A stretch of DNA of 14,819 nucleotides from Clostridiaceae bacterium (GTDB lineage: Bacteria; Bacillota; Clostridia; Oscillospirales; Acutalibacteraceae), in NCBI GenBank assembly GCA_016303035.1, contig JAEDML010000007.1, positions 1 to 14,819 of the forward strand, written 5' to 3'. The notes under the pieces are model-generated. The model saw only the letters and a list, made by a program, of their open reading frames with translations. It was not told the origin of the DNA and made no database searches. Positions 5,890-14,331 of the stretch are shown here, one piece after another. Both the position numbers and the translations under genes were made by a program. Numbering within the stretch: the first letter of the stretch is position 1; the number at the start of each line of letters is the position of its first letter.

Positions 5890-8133
5890 ATGACTGCAAA
5901 GCCGGGTAAAATGATGATAACCAGAACGGCTACGGTTATGATTATAATGATACTCTGCCTTTCGCTGATTTCGGGGGCAAGTCTTGTAAACATTATGATA
6001 CTTCACGGTGAAGAGTATCAAAGCAAGGCGTCCGAACAACAGCTGTATGACAGCCTTGTTTCCGCACCGCGCGGGGATATTTACGATTGCAATATGAATA
6101 TACTTGCGACAAGCTCTACGGCTTGGACGGTTTACATAACACCTAACGGCATAAAGAAGCTTAAAAGCAGCGAGGAGGCGGAGAAGGTTCGCAAAACCAT
6201 TGCGGAAAACCTTTCAGCAATACTCGAAATGGACTATGAGAAGATTTACAACTACACGGGAGAGAATTCCTATTATGTAATTGTAAAAAAGAAGGTCGAT
6301 AAAACGGTTGCCGATAAAGTTCGTCAGTTTATAGCCGATAACGAAAAGCTGGAAATCACGAGATATGTAGGACTTGACGAAACTACCAAGCGATATTACC
6401 CGAACGACAGCTTAGCCTCGGTAGTTATAGGCTTTGTAGGCGACGACGATCAGGGGCTTGCAGGTATTGAGAGCTATTATGATAACGAGCTTACGGGTAT
6501 AGCCGGACGCGTAGTAGCCGCTAAAAACGCCGCAGGAACCGATATGCCCTTTACCTATGAAAAGGTTGAGGAGGCTACCAAGGGAAAATCGCTGGTTTTA
6601 ACAATTGATTCGTACATACAGTATGCGTGCGAAAAATATTTGCAGGCGGCAATTGAGGAAAATCAGGTAGCCGAGCGCGGCGCCGCCGTGGTAATGAATG
6701 TTAATACGGGTGAAATAATGGGTATGGCGGTTAAGGGAGATTTTAATCCCAACGAACCGTTTGTGCTTTCCGATACCGATAAGGCGGCGGTTGACGCCGT
6801 TACCGATGAGGAAGAAAAGAGCAAGCTTAAAAGCGATTTGCTTAACAGGCAATGGCGAAATAAGGCGGTTTCCGATACCTATGAGCCGGGCTCGGTATTT
6901 AAGGTGTTTACCGCCGCCGTAGGTCTTGAAGAAAACTTGATAAACAAAAACAGTACCTTTAACTGTACCCATTCAATAAACATTGCCGGTCAGAATTACA
7001 ACTGCCATAAGGCGGGAGGACACGGGGTTCAGAATCTGCAGCAGGCAATATCCAACTCCTGCAACCCTGCATTTATAACAATTGGGCAGATTATAGGAAC
7101 AGCTACATTTTCAAAATACTTCAAGGCGTTCGGCTTCACCGAAAAAACGGGTATAGATTTACCCGGCGAGGCTTCTTCAAACTATCATAAGGAAGAAAAA
7201 ATGGGACCTACCGAGCTTGCGTCGTCTTCCTTCGGTCAGACCTTTAATGTTACGCCTATGCAGATGATTTCGGCGGTTTCGGCAGCCGTTAACGGCGGAT
7301 ATCTTGTACAGCCGCACCTTGTAAGCCGCGTGCTGGACGAAAACGGCAAGGTATCCGAAACAAAGTCGACCGCCTATAAAAGACAGGTTATTTCGGAAAG
7401 CACCTCTGCTACAATGCGGGAGCTTATGGAATATGTCTGCCAAAACGGCGCCAAAAACGCTCTTGTTCCCGGGTACAGGGTCGGCGCTAAGACAGGCACC
7501 TCGCAAAAGGTTGCAAAGATTAACGCAACAGGCGACCATTATCTTTATATTGGCTCCTGCGTTACCGTAGCGCCGATAGACAATCCGCAGATAGCGGTGC
7601 TTGTAATGCTTGACGAGCCTAAGGGCGACAAGTATTACGGCGGTATTATCTCGGCGCCTGTAAATTCAAAGATAATGGCTGATGTACTGCCGTATCTCGG
7701 CTATGATCCGCAGTATACTGAGGAAGAGTTAAAGAGCGTTGCACGGTCTGTTCCGAGTCTTGTCGGAAGTGAAATTTCGGCGGCAAAGGGTCAGATAAAC
7801 ACGCTTAACCTGACATATAAGATAGTAGGTTCCGGCAATACGGTCGTACGCCAGCTGCCTGAGGCCGGAAGCTCGATATATTCGGGCGGCGTTGTAATAC
7901 TTTACACCGAGGAAACCGGAGATCAGACGGTTACGGTGCCCAATCTTACGGGTCTTACCGCAACCGAAGCAAACACTGCCGCCGCAAGCGCCGGAATAAA
8001 TATAGAATTCTCCGGAAATACATCTACGGCAGGTATAAAATCATATAAACAGAGTATTGAAGCAGGACAGCAGGTAGCCGCGGGAACAATCGTCACTGTT
8101 TATTTCAGGGACGAAACATCGGTAGACGCCTGA
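5890..8133 (+). CDS. ftsI: Class B penicillin-binding protein (FtsI/SpoVD/PBP2x type) with two PASTA domains
   Basis: A 747-residue membrane-anchored DD-transpeptidase that crosslinks septal peptidoglycan. One membrane helix lies at about residues 13-37. A PBP dimerisation domain follows (starting around APRGDIYD). The transpeptidase domain has the catalytic triad of motifs: S-V-F-K at Ser335, S-C-N at Ser390 and K-T-G-T at Lys534. Two PASTA domains occupy about 619-676 and 679-743. The ATG at 5890 has GGGAGG at 5877-5882, 7 nt upstream. The frame stays open back to a TTG at 5815, but that would read through a hairpin and lacks a ribosome site. Its SEDS partner FtsW is encoded downstream. Vegetative FtsI/Pbp2B and the sporulation paralogue SpoVD cannot be separated from this sequence alone, so the symbol denotes the family. 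Confidence 0.95.
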   Translation: MTAKPGKMMITRTATVMIIMILCLSLISGASLVNIMILHGEEYQSKASEQQLYDSLVSAPRGDIYDCNMNILATSSTAWTVYITPNGIKKLKSSEEAEKVRKTIAENLSAILEMDYEKIYNYTGENSYYVIVKKKVDKTVADKVRQFIADNEKLEITRYVGLDETTKRYYPNDSLASVVIGFVGDDDQGLAGIESYYDNELTGIAGRVVAAKNAAGTDMPFTYEKVEEATKGKSLVLTIDSYIQYACEKYLQAAIEENQVAERGAAVVMNVNTGEIMGMAVKGDFNPNEPFVLSDTDKAAVDAVTDEEEKSKLKSDLLNRQWRNKAVSDTYEPGSVFKVFTAAVGLEENLINKNSTFNCTHSINIAGQNYNCHKAGGHGVQNLQQAISNSCNPAFITIGQIIGTATFSKYFKAFGFTEKTGIDLPGEASSNYHKEEKMGPTELASSSFGQTFNVTPMQMISAVSAAVNGGYLVQPHLVSRVLDENGKVSETKSTAYKRQVISESTSATMRELMEYVCQNGAKNALVPGYRVGAKTGTSQKVAKINATGDHYLYIGSCVTVAPIDNPQIAVLVMLDEPKGDKYYGGIISAPVNSKIMADVLPYLGYDPQYTEEELKSVARSVPSLVGSEISAAKGQINTLNLTYKIVGSGNTVVRQLPEAGSSIYSGGVVILYTEETGDQTVTVPNLTGLTATEANTAAASAGINIEFSGNTSTAGIKSYKQSIEAGQQVAAGTIVTVYFRDETSVDA

Positions 8134-8169
8134 TACAGCCGCATAATCGGAAAGGTATGGTCATAATCT

Positions 8170-9597
8170 ATGAAATTAAAAGAATTGCTTGACTGTGAAA
8201 ACAGGGAGCTTGCGGAGCGTGAAATTACAGGTATAACCTGCGATTCAAGGGACGTTAAACCCGGATATGTATTTGTCTGCATTGACGGTACCGCAGCCGA
8301 CGGTCATAAATTTGCCCCGTCAGCAAGTGAAGCCGGCGCGGCAGTAATAGTGGCCCAGAAGGACACGGGACTTGACAATCAGGTAATAGTAAAGGACACC
8401 CGCGCCACATATTCCGAAATGTGCGCTAAGTGGTTTAACAATCCGGCGGACAGTCTTGTGCTTTTGGGCGTTACTGGCACTAACGGGAAAACCTCGGTTA
8501 CGTATATGCTTAAAAGTATTATAGAGCACGCAGGATATAAGGTAGGACTTATAGGCACTATACAGAATATGATAGGCGACAAGGTTATAGCTTCGCACAA
8601 TACCACTCCTAATGCCTATGAAATAAATTCGCTGTTTGCGCTTATGAAGGCTGAAGGGTGTAAATATGTTATTATGGAGGTATCCTCCCACGCGCTTGAC
8701 CAGTGCAGGGTGTATAACCTTAATTTTGAGGTTGCAATGTTTACAAACCTTACACAGGATCACCTTGATTATCATATTACAATGGATAATTACCTTGAGG
8801 CAAAAAAGAAGCTTTTTCATATGTGCAAAACCGCTGTTATAAACAGCGATGACGAATATGCCGAGCGGCTTATGGAGGGACTTACCTGCAAGATTGTAAC
8901 CTATTCCACAGGCTGTAACTCCACCTATAGCGCAAACGGCATAAACTATAAGCCTGCAAGCGTGGAATACGAGCTTGTAAGTGATAATTCCATAAATCAT
9001 ATAAGGGTAAAAACCGGCGGAAGATTTACGGTTTATAATTCAATGTGTGCCGCTGTCTGCGCTTTAAATATCGGAATACCGATTGAAACTGTGACAAGCG
9101 CAATTGAATCACTCGGCGGCGTAAAGGGCAGGGCGGAGGTTGTACCCTGCGACCGTGATTTTACAATAATAATTGACTATGCGCACACACCTGACGGACT
9201 TAAAAACATCCTCGCAACCTTTAAGGAATGTAAGCGCAACCGCCTTATAGCGGTTTTCGGCTGCGGCGGCGACCGCGATAAAACAAAGCGTCCGATTATG
9301 GGAAGTATTGCCGTTCACAATGCCGACTATGTTATCGTTACAAGCGATAATCCCCGCACAGAGGAGCCTATGGCAATAATAAATGACATACTTGTCGGAA
9401 CCGAAGGCTCCAAGACTCCCTGCAAGGTGATAGAAAACCGTATAGAGGCAATTAAATTTGCTGTTTCAATTGCACAAAAAGATGATATAATAGTTTTGGC
9501 AGGTAAGGGTCACGAAACCTACCAGATACTTAAAAGCGGCACTATACATCTTGACGAGCGCGAGGTAGTAGCCGAAGCCCTTAAGGAATTAAAATGA
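8170..9597 (+). CDS. murE: UDP-N-acetylmuramoyl-tripeptide synthetase MurE, meso-DAP type
   Basis: A 475-residue cytoplasmic ATP-dependent ligase adding the third residue to UDP-MurNAc-L-Ala-D-Glu. The N-terminal uridine-binding domain contains ITCDSRDVKPG. The ATP loop GVTGTNGKT is at residues 100-108 (Lys107). HNTTPNAYEI and EVSSHALDQ contact substrate. YLEAKKKLF holds the region of the carbamylated Lys. The C-terminal domain has DYAHTPDGL, FGCGGDRDKTKRP and GKGHE. DNPR at 393-396 is the known signature for meso-diaminopimelate over L-lysine, so meso-DAP peptidoglycan is predicted. The ribosome site is weak: GGAAAGG at 8149-8155, 14 nt before the ATG. Only 36 nt separate it from the PBP gene, so co-transcription is expected. 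The usual next gene, murF, is missing. Confidence 0.97.
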   Translation: MKLKELLDCENRELAEREITGITCDSRDVKPGYVFVCIDGTAADGHKFAPSASEAGAAVIVAQKDTGLDNQVIVKDTRATYSEMCAKWFNNPADSLVLLGVTGTNGKTSVTYMLKSIIEHAGYKVGLIGTIQNMIGDKVIASHNTTPNAYEINSLFALMKAEGCKYVIMEVSSHALDQCRVYNLNFEVAMFTNLTQDHLDYHITMDNYLEAKKKLFHMCKTAVINSDDEYAERLMEGLTCKIVTYSTGCNSTYSANGINYKPASVEYELVSDNSINHIRVKTGGRFTVYNSMCAAVCALNIGIPIETVTSAIESLGGVKGRAEVVPCDRDFTIIIDYAHTPDGLKNILATFKECKRNRLIAVFGCGGDRDKTKRPIMGSIAVHNADYVIVTSDNPRTEEPMAIINDILVGTEGSKTPCKVIENRIEAIKFAVSIAQKDDIIVLAGKGHETYQILKSGTIHLDEREVVAEALKELK

Positions 9598-9606
9598 GCG
9601 GAAAGC

Positions 9607-9650
9607 AGGGTAAAATATGACCGTAGCTTTTAACGGTTATATTTTGCCCT
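9607..9650 (+). other. 18-bp hairpin in the murE-mraY gap
   Basis: Arms 9607-9624 and 9633-9650 pair over 18 bp with two G-U wobbles around the 8-nt loop AGCTTTTA. It is followed by AAAGAGC, so no T-tract supports termination on this strand, and none is visible on the opposite strand. It fills most of the 71 or 83 nt between murE and mraY, the place where murF normally lies. Function not evident: candidates are RNA processing or stability, or weak attenuation. Confidence 0.7.
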
Positions 9651-9680
9651 AAAGAGCTAAAGAAAGGTATGGTTGTAAAT

Positions 9681-10703
9681 ATGAAAGATATAACACCGAT
9701 TATCTCCGCATTGATTGCCTTTGCGGTGACTGCAGGACTGGGATATATTGTAATTCCTGCGTTAAGAAGGCTGAAATTCGGGCAAACTATTCTTGACATA
9801 GGCCCCAATTGGCATAAGGATAAACAGGGAACCCCCACAATGGGCGGTGTTATGACGGTTGCAGGCGTGCTTCTCGGCGTAGCCGCGGCGTTTGCCTTTT
9901 CGGCTTTTTCGGACGGCAGATTTTATGGCGAAATGCATGATCCGTTCAGACTGACCCTACTGCTTGCAGGACTTATAATGGCTATCTGTATGTCGGCAAT
10001 CGGTTTTATTGACGATTATATCAAGGTCGTAAAAAAACGCAATTTAGGCCTTACGGCAAGGCAGAAGACCTTTTTACAGCTGCTTGTATCTGCGGCATAT
10101 CTTGCAACGCTGGCGCTTTCGGGAATGAGTACGACATATATTCCCTTTGTTGGCGATGTTGATATTTTCAGCGGCTTCGGTCTGCTTTTCTGGCCTATAG
10201 CGCTTATGTTCATTTACGGCTTTACAAACGCCGTTAATCTGACCGACGGAATTGACGGTCTTGCTTCAACCGTAACGCTCGTTGTAGCCTGCGCCTTCAT
10301 GCTCGGTGCCGGTTTCCTTTACAATATGGGTATGAACGCCATGGGCGCGGCACTTGCAGGTGCGTGCGTCGGCTTTGTAGTTTGGAACGCGCATCCTGCA
10401 AAGGTGTTTATGGGAGATACGGGCTCAATGTTCCTCGGCGGAATGGTAGTCGCCCTTTCGTTCGGCATAGGAAGGCCTATACTTCTGATATTTGCCGGCT
10501 TTGTTTATTTTATCGAAGCCCTTTCGGTAATGCTTCAGGTAGGTTATTACAAGGCGACTAAGAAAAGGCTGTTTAAAATGAGTCCGCTTCATCATCATTT
10601 TGAAATGTGCGGCTGGTCGGAGGAAAAAATCGTTTTCGTGTTTTCCGCCGTTGCTTTTGTGGGATGCGTAATTGCGCTGCTTCCTATTTTGTTTAACTGG
10701 TAA
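9681..10703 (+). CDS. mraY: Phospho-N-acetylmuramoyl-pentapeptide-transferase MraY
   Basis: A 340-residue polytopic membrane enzyme that transfers phospho-MurNAc-pentapeptide from UDP to undecaprenyl phosphate, making lipid I at the inner face of the membrane. Signatures in order are GTPTMGG, the Mg/phosphate-binding FIDDYIKV (Asp111, Asp112), NLTDGIDGLAS (Asp189), HPAKVFMGDTGSMFLGG, and the cytoplasmic PLHHHFE loop. About ten hydrophobic helices are visible. Two in-frame starts exist. The one at 9669 is only 1 nt after AGAAAGG (9661-9667), so 9681 with 13 nt spacing is preferred. The longer form would be 344 residues. It ends 21 nt before ftsW, where many clusters carry murD. Confidence 0.97.
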   Translation: MKDITPIISALIAFAVTAGLGYIVIPALRRLKFGQTILDIGPNWHKDKQGTPTMGGVMTVAGVLLGVAAAFAFSAFSDGRFYGEMHDPFRLTLLLAGLIMAICMSAIGFIDDYIKVVKKRNLGLTARQKTFLQLLVSAAYLATLALSGMSTTYIPFVGDVDIFSGFGLLFWPIALMFIYGFTNAVNLTDGIDGLASTVTLVVACAFMLGAGFLYNMGMNAMGAALAGACVGFVVWNAHPAKVFMGDTGSMFLGGMVVALSFGIGRPILLIFAGFVYFIEALSVMLQVGYYKATKKRLFKMSPLHHHFEMCGWSEEKIVFVFSAVAFVGCVIALLPILFNW

Positions 10704-10724
10704 AATTTTTAAGGAGGATCGGTT

Positions 10725-11861
10725 ATGGCTAAGGCTGTTAAACGCAAACGCGGTCTTATCAGGGATGAAGGCAAGATAGACATAACCTTTCTTGCCTTTG
10801 TGCTTATTCTTTTAACGGTGGGGCTCGTTATGCTGTTTTCTGCGAGCTACGCCTATTCCTACGCCTATTATAATAATAGCTATAAGTTTATAACAAGACA
10901 GGCGCTTTTCGCCGTTGTAGGCGTTATAGCGATGTTTGTAACCTCACGGATAGATTACCATGTGTGGCGAAAGCTCGCATGGATTGTATACGTTATAACG
11001 CTTGCAATGCTTGTGGTGCTTTTAATTATGCCGCCCATGGTTTCGGGAATGGATGTTAAGCGCTGGATAGTTATAGGGCCCGTGAATTTTCAGCCGTCAG
11101 AGGCCGCAAAATTTGCCGTGATTTTGCTTTTCTCATCGCTTATTTCGGCAAACTACAAGCAGATGAAAAGCCTTAAGTTTATAATTTTTTTAGTACTTCT
11201 TCTCGGTCTTACCTGCGGTCTTATCGTACTTGAACCGCACCTGTCGGCAACGATACTCGTATTTTCAATCGGCGTTGTTTTAATGATTGTCGGCGGACTT
11301 CAAAAGCGGTATATTGTAATCGGCGGTATCGGTGGAGTAGGTCTTCTTGCCGCAGGTATAACAATAGTAGGTTACAGCTCCGACCGTATTAAATACTGGC
11401 TTGACCCGTGGGCTGATTCGGTCGGAAAGGGCTTTCAGACCATACAGTCGCTGCTTGCAATCGGTTCGGGCGGAATACTCGGCAGAGGAATAGGTCAGTC
11501 AAGACAAAAATACCTTTGGGTGCCTGAGCCGCATAACGACTTTATATTTTCAATAGTCTGTGAGGAATTGGGTCTTGTAGGTGCCGTTTTAATTATTATT
11601 CTTTTCTGTTTGCTTGTTTGGCGCGGATTTACAATTGCTATGCGTTCGCCTGATAAATTCGGCTCTCTGCTTGCAATCGGACTTACCTTTCAGGTGGGTC
11701 TTCAGGCAATGCTCAATATTTGGGTTGTTACCAATACAATACCGAATACCGGTATCAGTCTGCCGTTTTTCAGCTACGGCGGCACTTCGCTTTTGATACT
11801 GCTTGCCGAAATGGGAATCGTGCTTTCGGTTTCACGGTATGCAAGTATGGAAAAGATGTAG
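10725..11861 (+). CDS. ftsW: SEDS-family peptidoglycan glycosyltransferase FtsW/SpoVE
   Basis: A 378-residue membrane protein with about ten helices that polymerises lipid II glycan strands together with its class B PBP partner. A basic cytoplasmic start (KAVKRKRG) precedes the first helix. The family sequence RWIVIGPVNFQPSEAAKFA is present, and WVPEPHNDFIFSIVCEELG contains the catalytic Asp (Asp272). The C-terminal NTGISLPFFSYGGTS is diagnostic. The usual QPD-x-GT loop is replaced by EPHLSAT at residues 170-176. AAGGAGG at 10711-10717 lies 7 nt before the ATG, the strongest ribosome site in the cluster. Position in dcw favours FtsW or SpoVE over RodA, and these two cannot be distinguished here. 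Confidence 0.95.
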   Translation: MAKAVKRKRGLIRDEGKIDITFLAFVLILLTVGLVMLFSASYAYSYAYYNNSYKFITRQALFAVVGVIAMFVTSRIDYHVWRKLAWIVYVITLAMLVVLLIMPPMVSGMDVKRWIVIGPVNFQPSEAAKFAVILLFSSLISANYKQMKSLKFIIFLVLLLGLTCGLIVLEPHLSATILVFSIGVVLMIVGGLQKRYIVIGGIGGVGLLAAGITIVGYSSDRIKYWLDPWADSVGKGFQTIQSLLAIGSGGILGRGIGQSRQKYLWVPEPHNDFIFSIVCEELGLVGAVLIIILFCLLVWRGFTIAMRSPDKFGSLLAIGLTFQVGLQAMLNIWVVTNTIPNTGISLPFFSYGGTSLLILLAEMGIVLSVSRYASMEKM

Positions 11862-11872
11862 GAGGCAAGCAT

Positions 11873-12985
11873 ATGAAGATTTTATTTGCGGGCGGCGGAA
11901 CCGCAGGACACATAAATCCCGCGCTTGCGGTTGCAGGCTATATAAAAGAAAAACATCCTAACGCTTATATAGGCTATATCGGAACGGCAAACAAGCTCGA
12001 AGCAAAGCTTGTCCCCGAAAAAGGGTACGATTTTCATACCATTGATGTCGCAGGCTTTCAGCGAAGACTGTCGCTTAAAAATATTGCAAGAAATATTTCA
12101 GCGGCAGGTAAGGCGATTACTTCTTCGCGTGATTCAAGGCGGATTTTAAAGGAAATTAAACCAGATGTGGTTGTCGGAACAGGAGGATATGTCAGCGGGC
12201 CGGTGCTCCGTCAGGCGCAGAAGCTGGGTATTAAAACCGCCATTCACGAGCAGAACGCTTTTCCGGGAGTTACCACAAAAATGCTTGCCGAAAATGCAGA
12301 TGCCGTAATGCTTGCAATGCCGCAGGCGGAAAAATATCTCAAGCTGAAAAAGCCTCCTATAATAACCGGAAATCCGATAAGGAGCGAGCTGCTTAATATA
12401 ACGCGCGAGCAGGCGCGTAAAAAGCTGGGGCTTGATAACCGTCCGCTAATACTCTCATTCGGAGGCTCGCTCGGTGCAAGGCACATCAACGAAGCGGTAA
12501 GCGAGCTTATAAGATGGCATAACGGCACGCATAAATTTTATCATATTCACGGTACGGGAAGCGTAGGATTTGAGGGTATGAAGGAATCCCTTAAGGATAT
12601 TACCCTGTGCGGCGAAATAGATATACGCGAATATATAAGCGATATGGCCGTTTGTATGGCGGCGGCGGATCTTGTTATCTGCCGTGCAGGCGCTATAACC
12701 TTAAGCGAGCTTCAGGCAATGGGTAAGCCGTCGGTTTTAATACCGTCGCCCTATGTTGCCGAAAATCATCAGTATCACAACGCAATGACCCTTAAAAGGG
12801 CAGGCGGCGCCGAGGTTATTGAGGAAAAGGACTTAAACGGCGAAAAGCTTATAGACACCGTGAGTCATTTAATAGAGAACAACCCTAAGCTTTCCGCAAT
12901 GAGCGTGGCTGCCAAAAAAAACGCGATTATTGACGCAAACGAGCGTATTTACAAGGTAATTATGCAATTATATACGGGAGCGTGA
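11873..12985 (+). CDS. murG: UDP-GlcNAc:lipid I N-acetylglucosaminyltransferase MurG
   Basis: A 370-residue GT-B glycosyltransferase, peripheral on the cytoplasmic membrane face, converting lipid I to lipid II. The N-terminal glycine loop GGGTAGHINPALA is at residues 7-19 (second glycine loop residue is Ala rather than Gly). Further motifs are GTGGYVSGPV, HEQNAFPGVTT, GNPIRSE, SFGGSLGARHIN, and the UDP-GlcNAc site RAGAITLSELQAMGKPSVLIP followed by ENHQYHNA. The ATG at 11873 has AGGAGG at 11860-11865, 7 nt upstream and overlapping the ftsW stop. The frame stays open back to 11720 inside ftsW, but that extension has no MurG-like sequence and is rejected. Confidence 0.97.
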   Translation: MKILFAGGGTAGHINPALAVAGYIKEKHPNAYIGYIGTANKLEAKLVPEKGYDFHTIDVAGFQRRLSLKNIARNISAAGKAITSSRDSRRILKEIKPDVVVGTGGYVSGPVLRQAQKLGIKTAIHEQNAFPGVTTKMLAENADAVMLAMPQAEKYLKLKKPPIITGNPIRSELLNITREQARKKLGLDNRPLILSFGGSLGARHINEAVSELIRWHNGTHKFYHIHGTGSVGFEGMKESLKDITLCGEIDIREYISDMAVCMAAADLVICRAGAITLSELQAMGKPSVLIPSPYVAENHQYHNAMTLKRAGGAEVIEEKDLNGEKLIDTVSHLIENNPKLSAMSVAAKKNAIIDANERIYKVIMQLYTGA

Positions 12986-13055
12986 CAAAATACGCATTTT
13001 CGCATAGTATGAATTGAAGCGATTTGGTTCAGTCTACTGTGAGAGGGTGCGGTCA

Positions 13056-14312
13056 ATGTCAGCCATAATAATAAACGGGGGAAACAGGCTTTCGGGAGAG
13101 TTGAATATTCAAGGGGCTAAAAACAGCGTGCTTCCGGTGCTTGCCGCCACGGTTCTGTGCGGCGGCGAATGTGTGATACATAATTGTCCGGAGCTTTCCG
13201 ATGTAGAGACCTCGATTAGAATTCTTGCGCATCTCGGCTGCTTCTGCCTGCGTGACGGAAACAGTATAATTGTAAATTCAAGCGGTATGAACAGCTTTGA
13301 AATACCCGATGTGTTGATGCGTGAAATGCGTTCTTCGGTGGTTTTTCTCGGCGCTATAATCGGCAGAACAGGCAGGGCGGTCATCAGCAGTCCCGGCGGC
13401 TGCGAGTTAGGTCCAAGACCTATCGACCTTCATCTTGACGCTCTCTCTAAAATGGGGGTTGTAATCAAGGAAGAACGCGGATTTCTTAACTGCACTGCAC
13501 CGGGCGGTCTTCACGGCGCAGAAATTCATCTCAGCTTTCCGAGCGTGGGGGCTACCGAAAATATCATTCTTGCCGCCGCCGTTGCAAAGGGAAGCACGGT
13601 AATCCACAATGCCGCTAAGGAGCCGGAAATCAGCGATCTTGCCGATTTTCTTAACAGCGCCGGTGCCCGTATTTACGGCTGCGGCTCCGACACAATAGAA
13701 ATTCACGGTGTAAACAGCCTTAACGGCACCGAACATACAATTATACCCGACCGAATTGCCGCCGCTACATATATGGCCGCCGCGGCTGTAACAGGCGGTA
13801 CGCTTACGCTTAATAATGTAATGCCGTCTCATCTGGTCGCGGTTATGTGGGTGTTCAGGGAATGCGGGTGTGTGGTTGAACCCTACGGCAAGACGATAGT
13901 TTTAAGGGCGCCCGAAAGGCTTAAGCGCGTGCCTACGGTGCGAAGTCAGGTTTATCCGGGATTTCCGACCGACGCAGGGCCCATTGTAATTGCAATGCTT
14001 ACTAAGGCGGACGGAACCTCGGTATTTGCCGAAAATATATTCCAAAACCGTTTTAGGTATATAGATGAGCTTCGGCGATTCGGCGCAAAAATCAAGACCG
14101 AGGACAGGGTCGCCGTAGTAGAGGGCGTACCGCGGCTGTCGGCGGCGGATGCCGAATGTACCGATTTAAGGGGAGGGGCTGCACTCGTAATAGCCGCCCT
14201 TGCGGCAAACGGGACATCGGAAATCACCCAAATTCAGCACATTGAGCGCGGATATGATAATATAACCGGCTGCTTTTCATCAATCGGAGCCGATATATCG
14301 CTTAAGAAATAA
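13056..14312 (+). CDS. murA: UDP-N-acetylglucosamine 1-carboxyvinyltransferase MurA
   Basis: A 418-residue cytoplasmic enzyme transferring enolpyruvate from PEP to UDP-GlcNAc, the first committed step of peptidoglycan synthesis. Lys22-Asn23 in GAKNSVLP, the catalytic Cys116 in PGGCELGPRPIDLH, SVGATENI, PGFPTD, QNRFRYIDEL, DLRGGAAL and the closing HIERGYDNI are all in family positions. Cys116 (rather than Asp) predicts sensitivity to fosfomycin-type modification, known for the family. The ATG at 13056 is chosen because MSAIIINGGNRLSGEL matches the family N-terminus and GAGAGGGTG at 13041-13049 precedes it. An in-frame start at 13014 would add 14 unrelated residues. The 70-nt gap after murG shows no convincing promoter. 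Confidence 0.97.
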   Translation: MSAIIINGGNRLSGELNIQGAKNSVLPVLAATVLCGGECVIHNCPELSDVETSIRILAHLGCFCLRDGNSIIVNSSGMNSFEIPDVLMREMRSSVVFLGAIIGRTGRAVISSPGGCELGPRPIDLHLDALSKMGVVIKEERGFLNCTAPGGLHGAEIHLSFPSVGATENIILAAAVAKGSTVIHNAAKEPEISDLADFLNSAGARIYGCGSDTIEIHGVNSLNGTEHTIIPDRIAAATYMAAAAVTGGTLTLNNVMPSHLVAVMWVFRECGCVVEPYGKTIVLRAPERLKRVPTVRSQVYPGFPTDAGPIVIAMLTKADGTSVFAENIFQNRFRYIDELRRFGAKIKTEDRVAVVEGVPRLSAADAECTDLRGGAALVIAALAANGTSEITQIQHIERGYDNITGCFSSIGADISLKK

Positions 14313-14331
14313 CAGCAAGGGAAATGATGCT

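Noticed and set aside
4247..7222. Recurrent GAGCTTG words across the cluster
   Set aside because: They fall in frame as Glu-Leu codons (GAG CTT) in different genes, reflecting strong codon preference and not a dispersed DNA motif.
8157..8192. Eleven-codon ATG frame overlapping the murE start
   Set aside because: Its ATG is 1 nt after the AAAGG site, too close to initiate. Noted only as part of the shared 12-nt motif.
8320..9000. 226-codon open frame on the minus strand inside murE
   Set aside because: Antisense shadow of murE with no domain, no promoter and no ribosome site.
11720..11872. N-terminal extension of murG overlapping ftsW
   Set aside because: Translates the ftsW 3' end in another frame. 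MurG family sequence begins at 11873 next to AGGAGG.
12986..13055. Possible promoter in the murG-murA gap (TTGAAG at 13014)
   Set aside because: No acceptable -10 at 16-18 nt. murA is more simply read from the upstream operon promoter.
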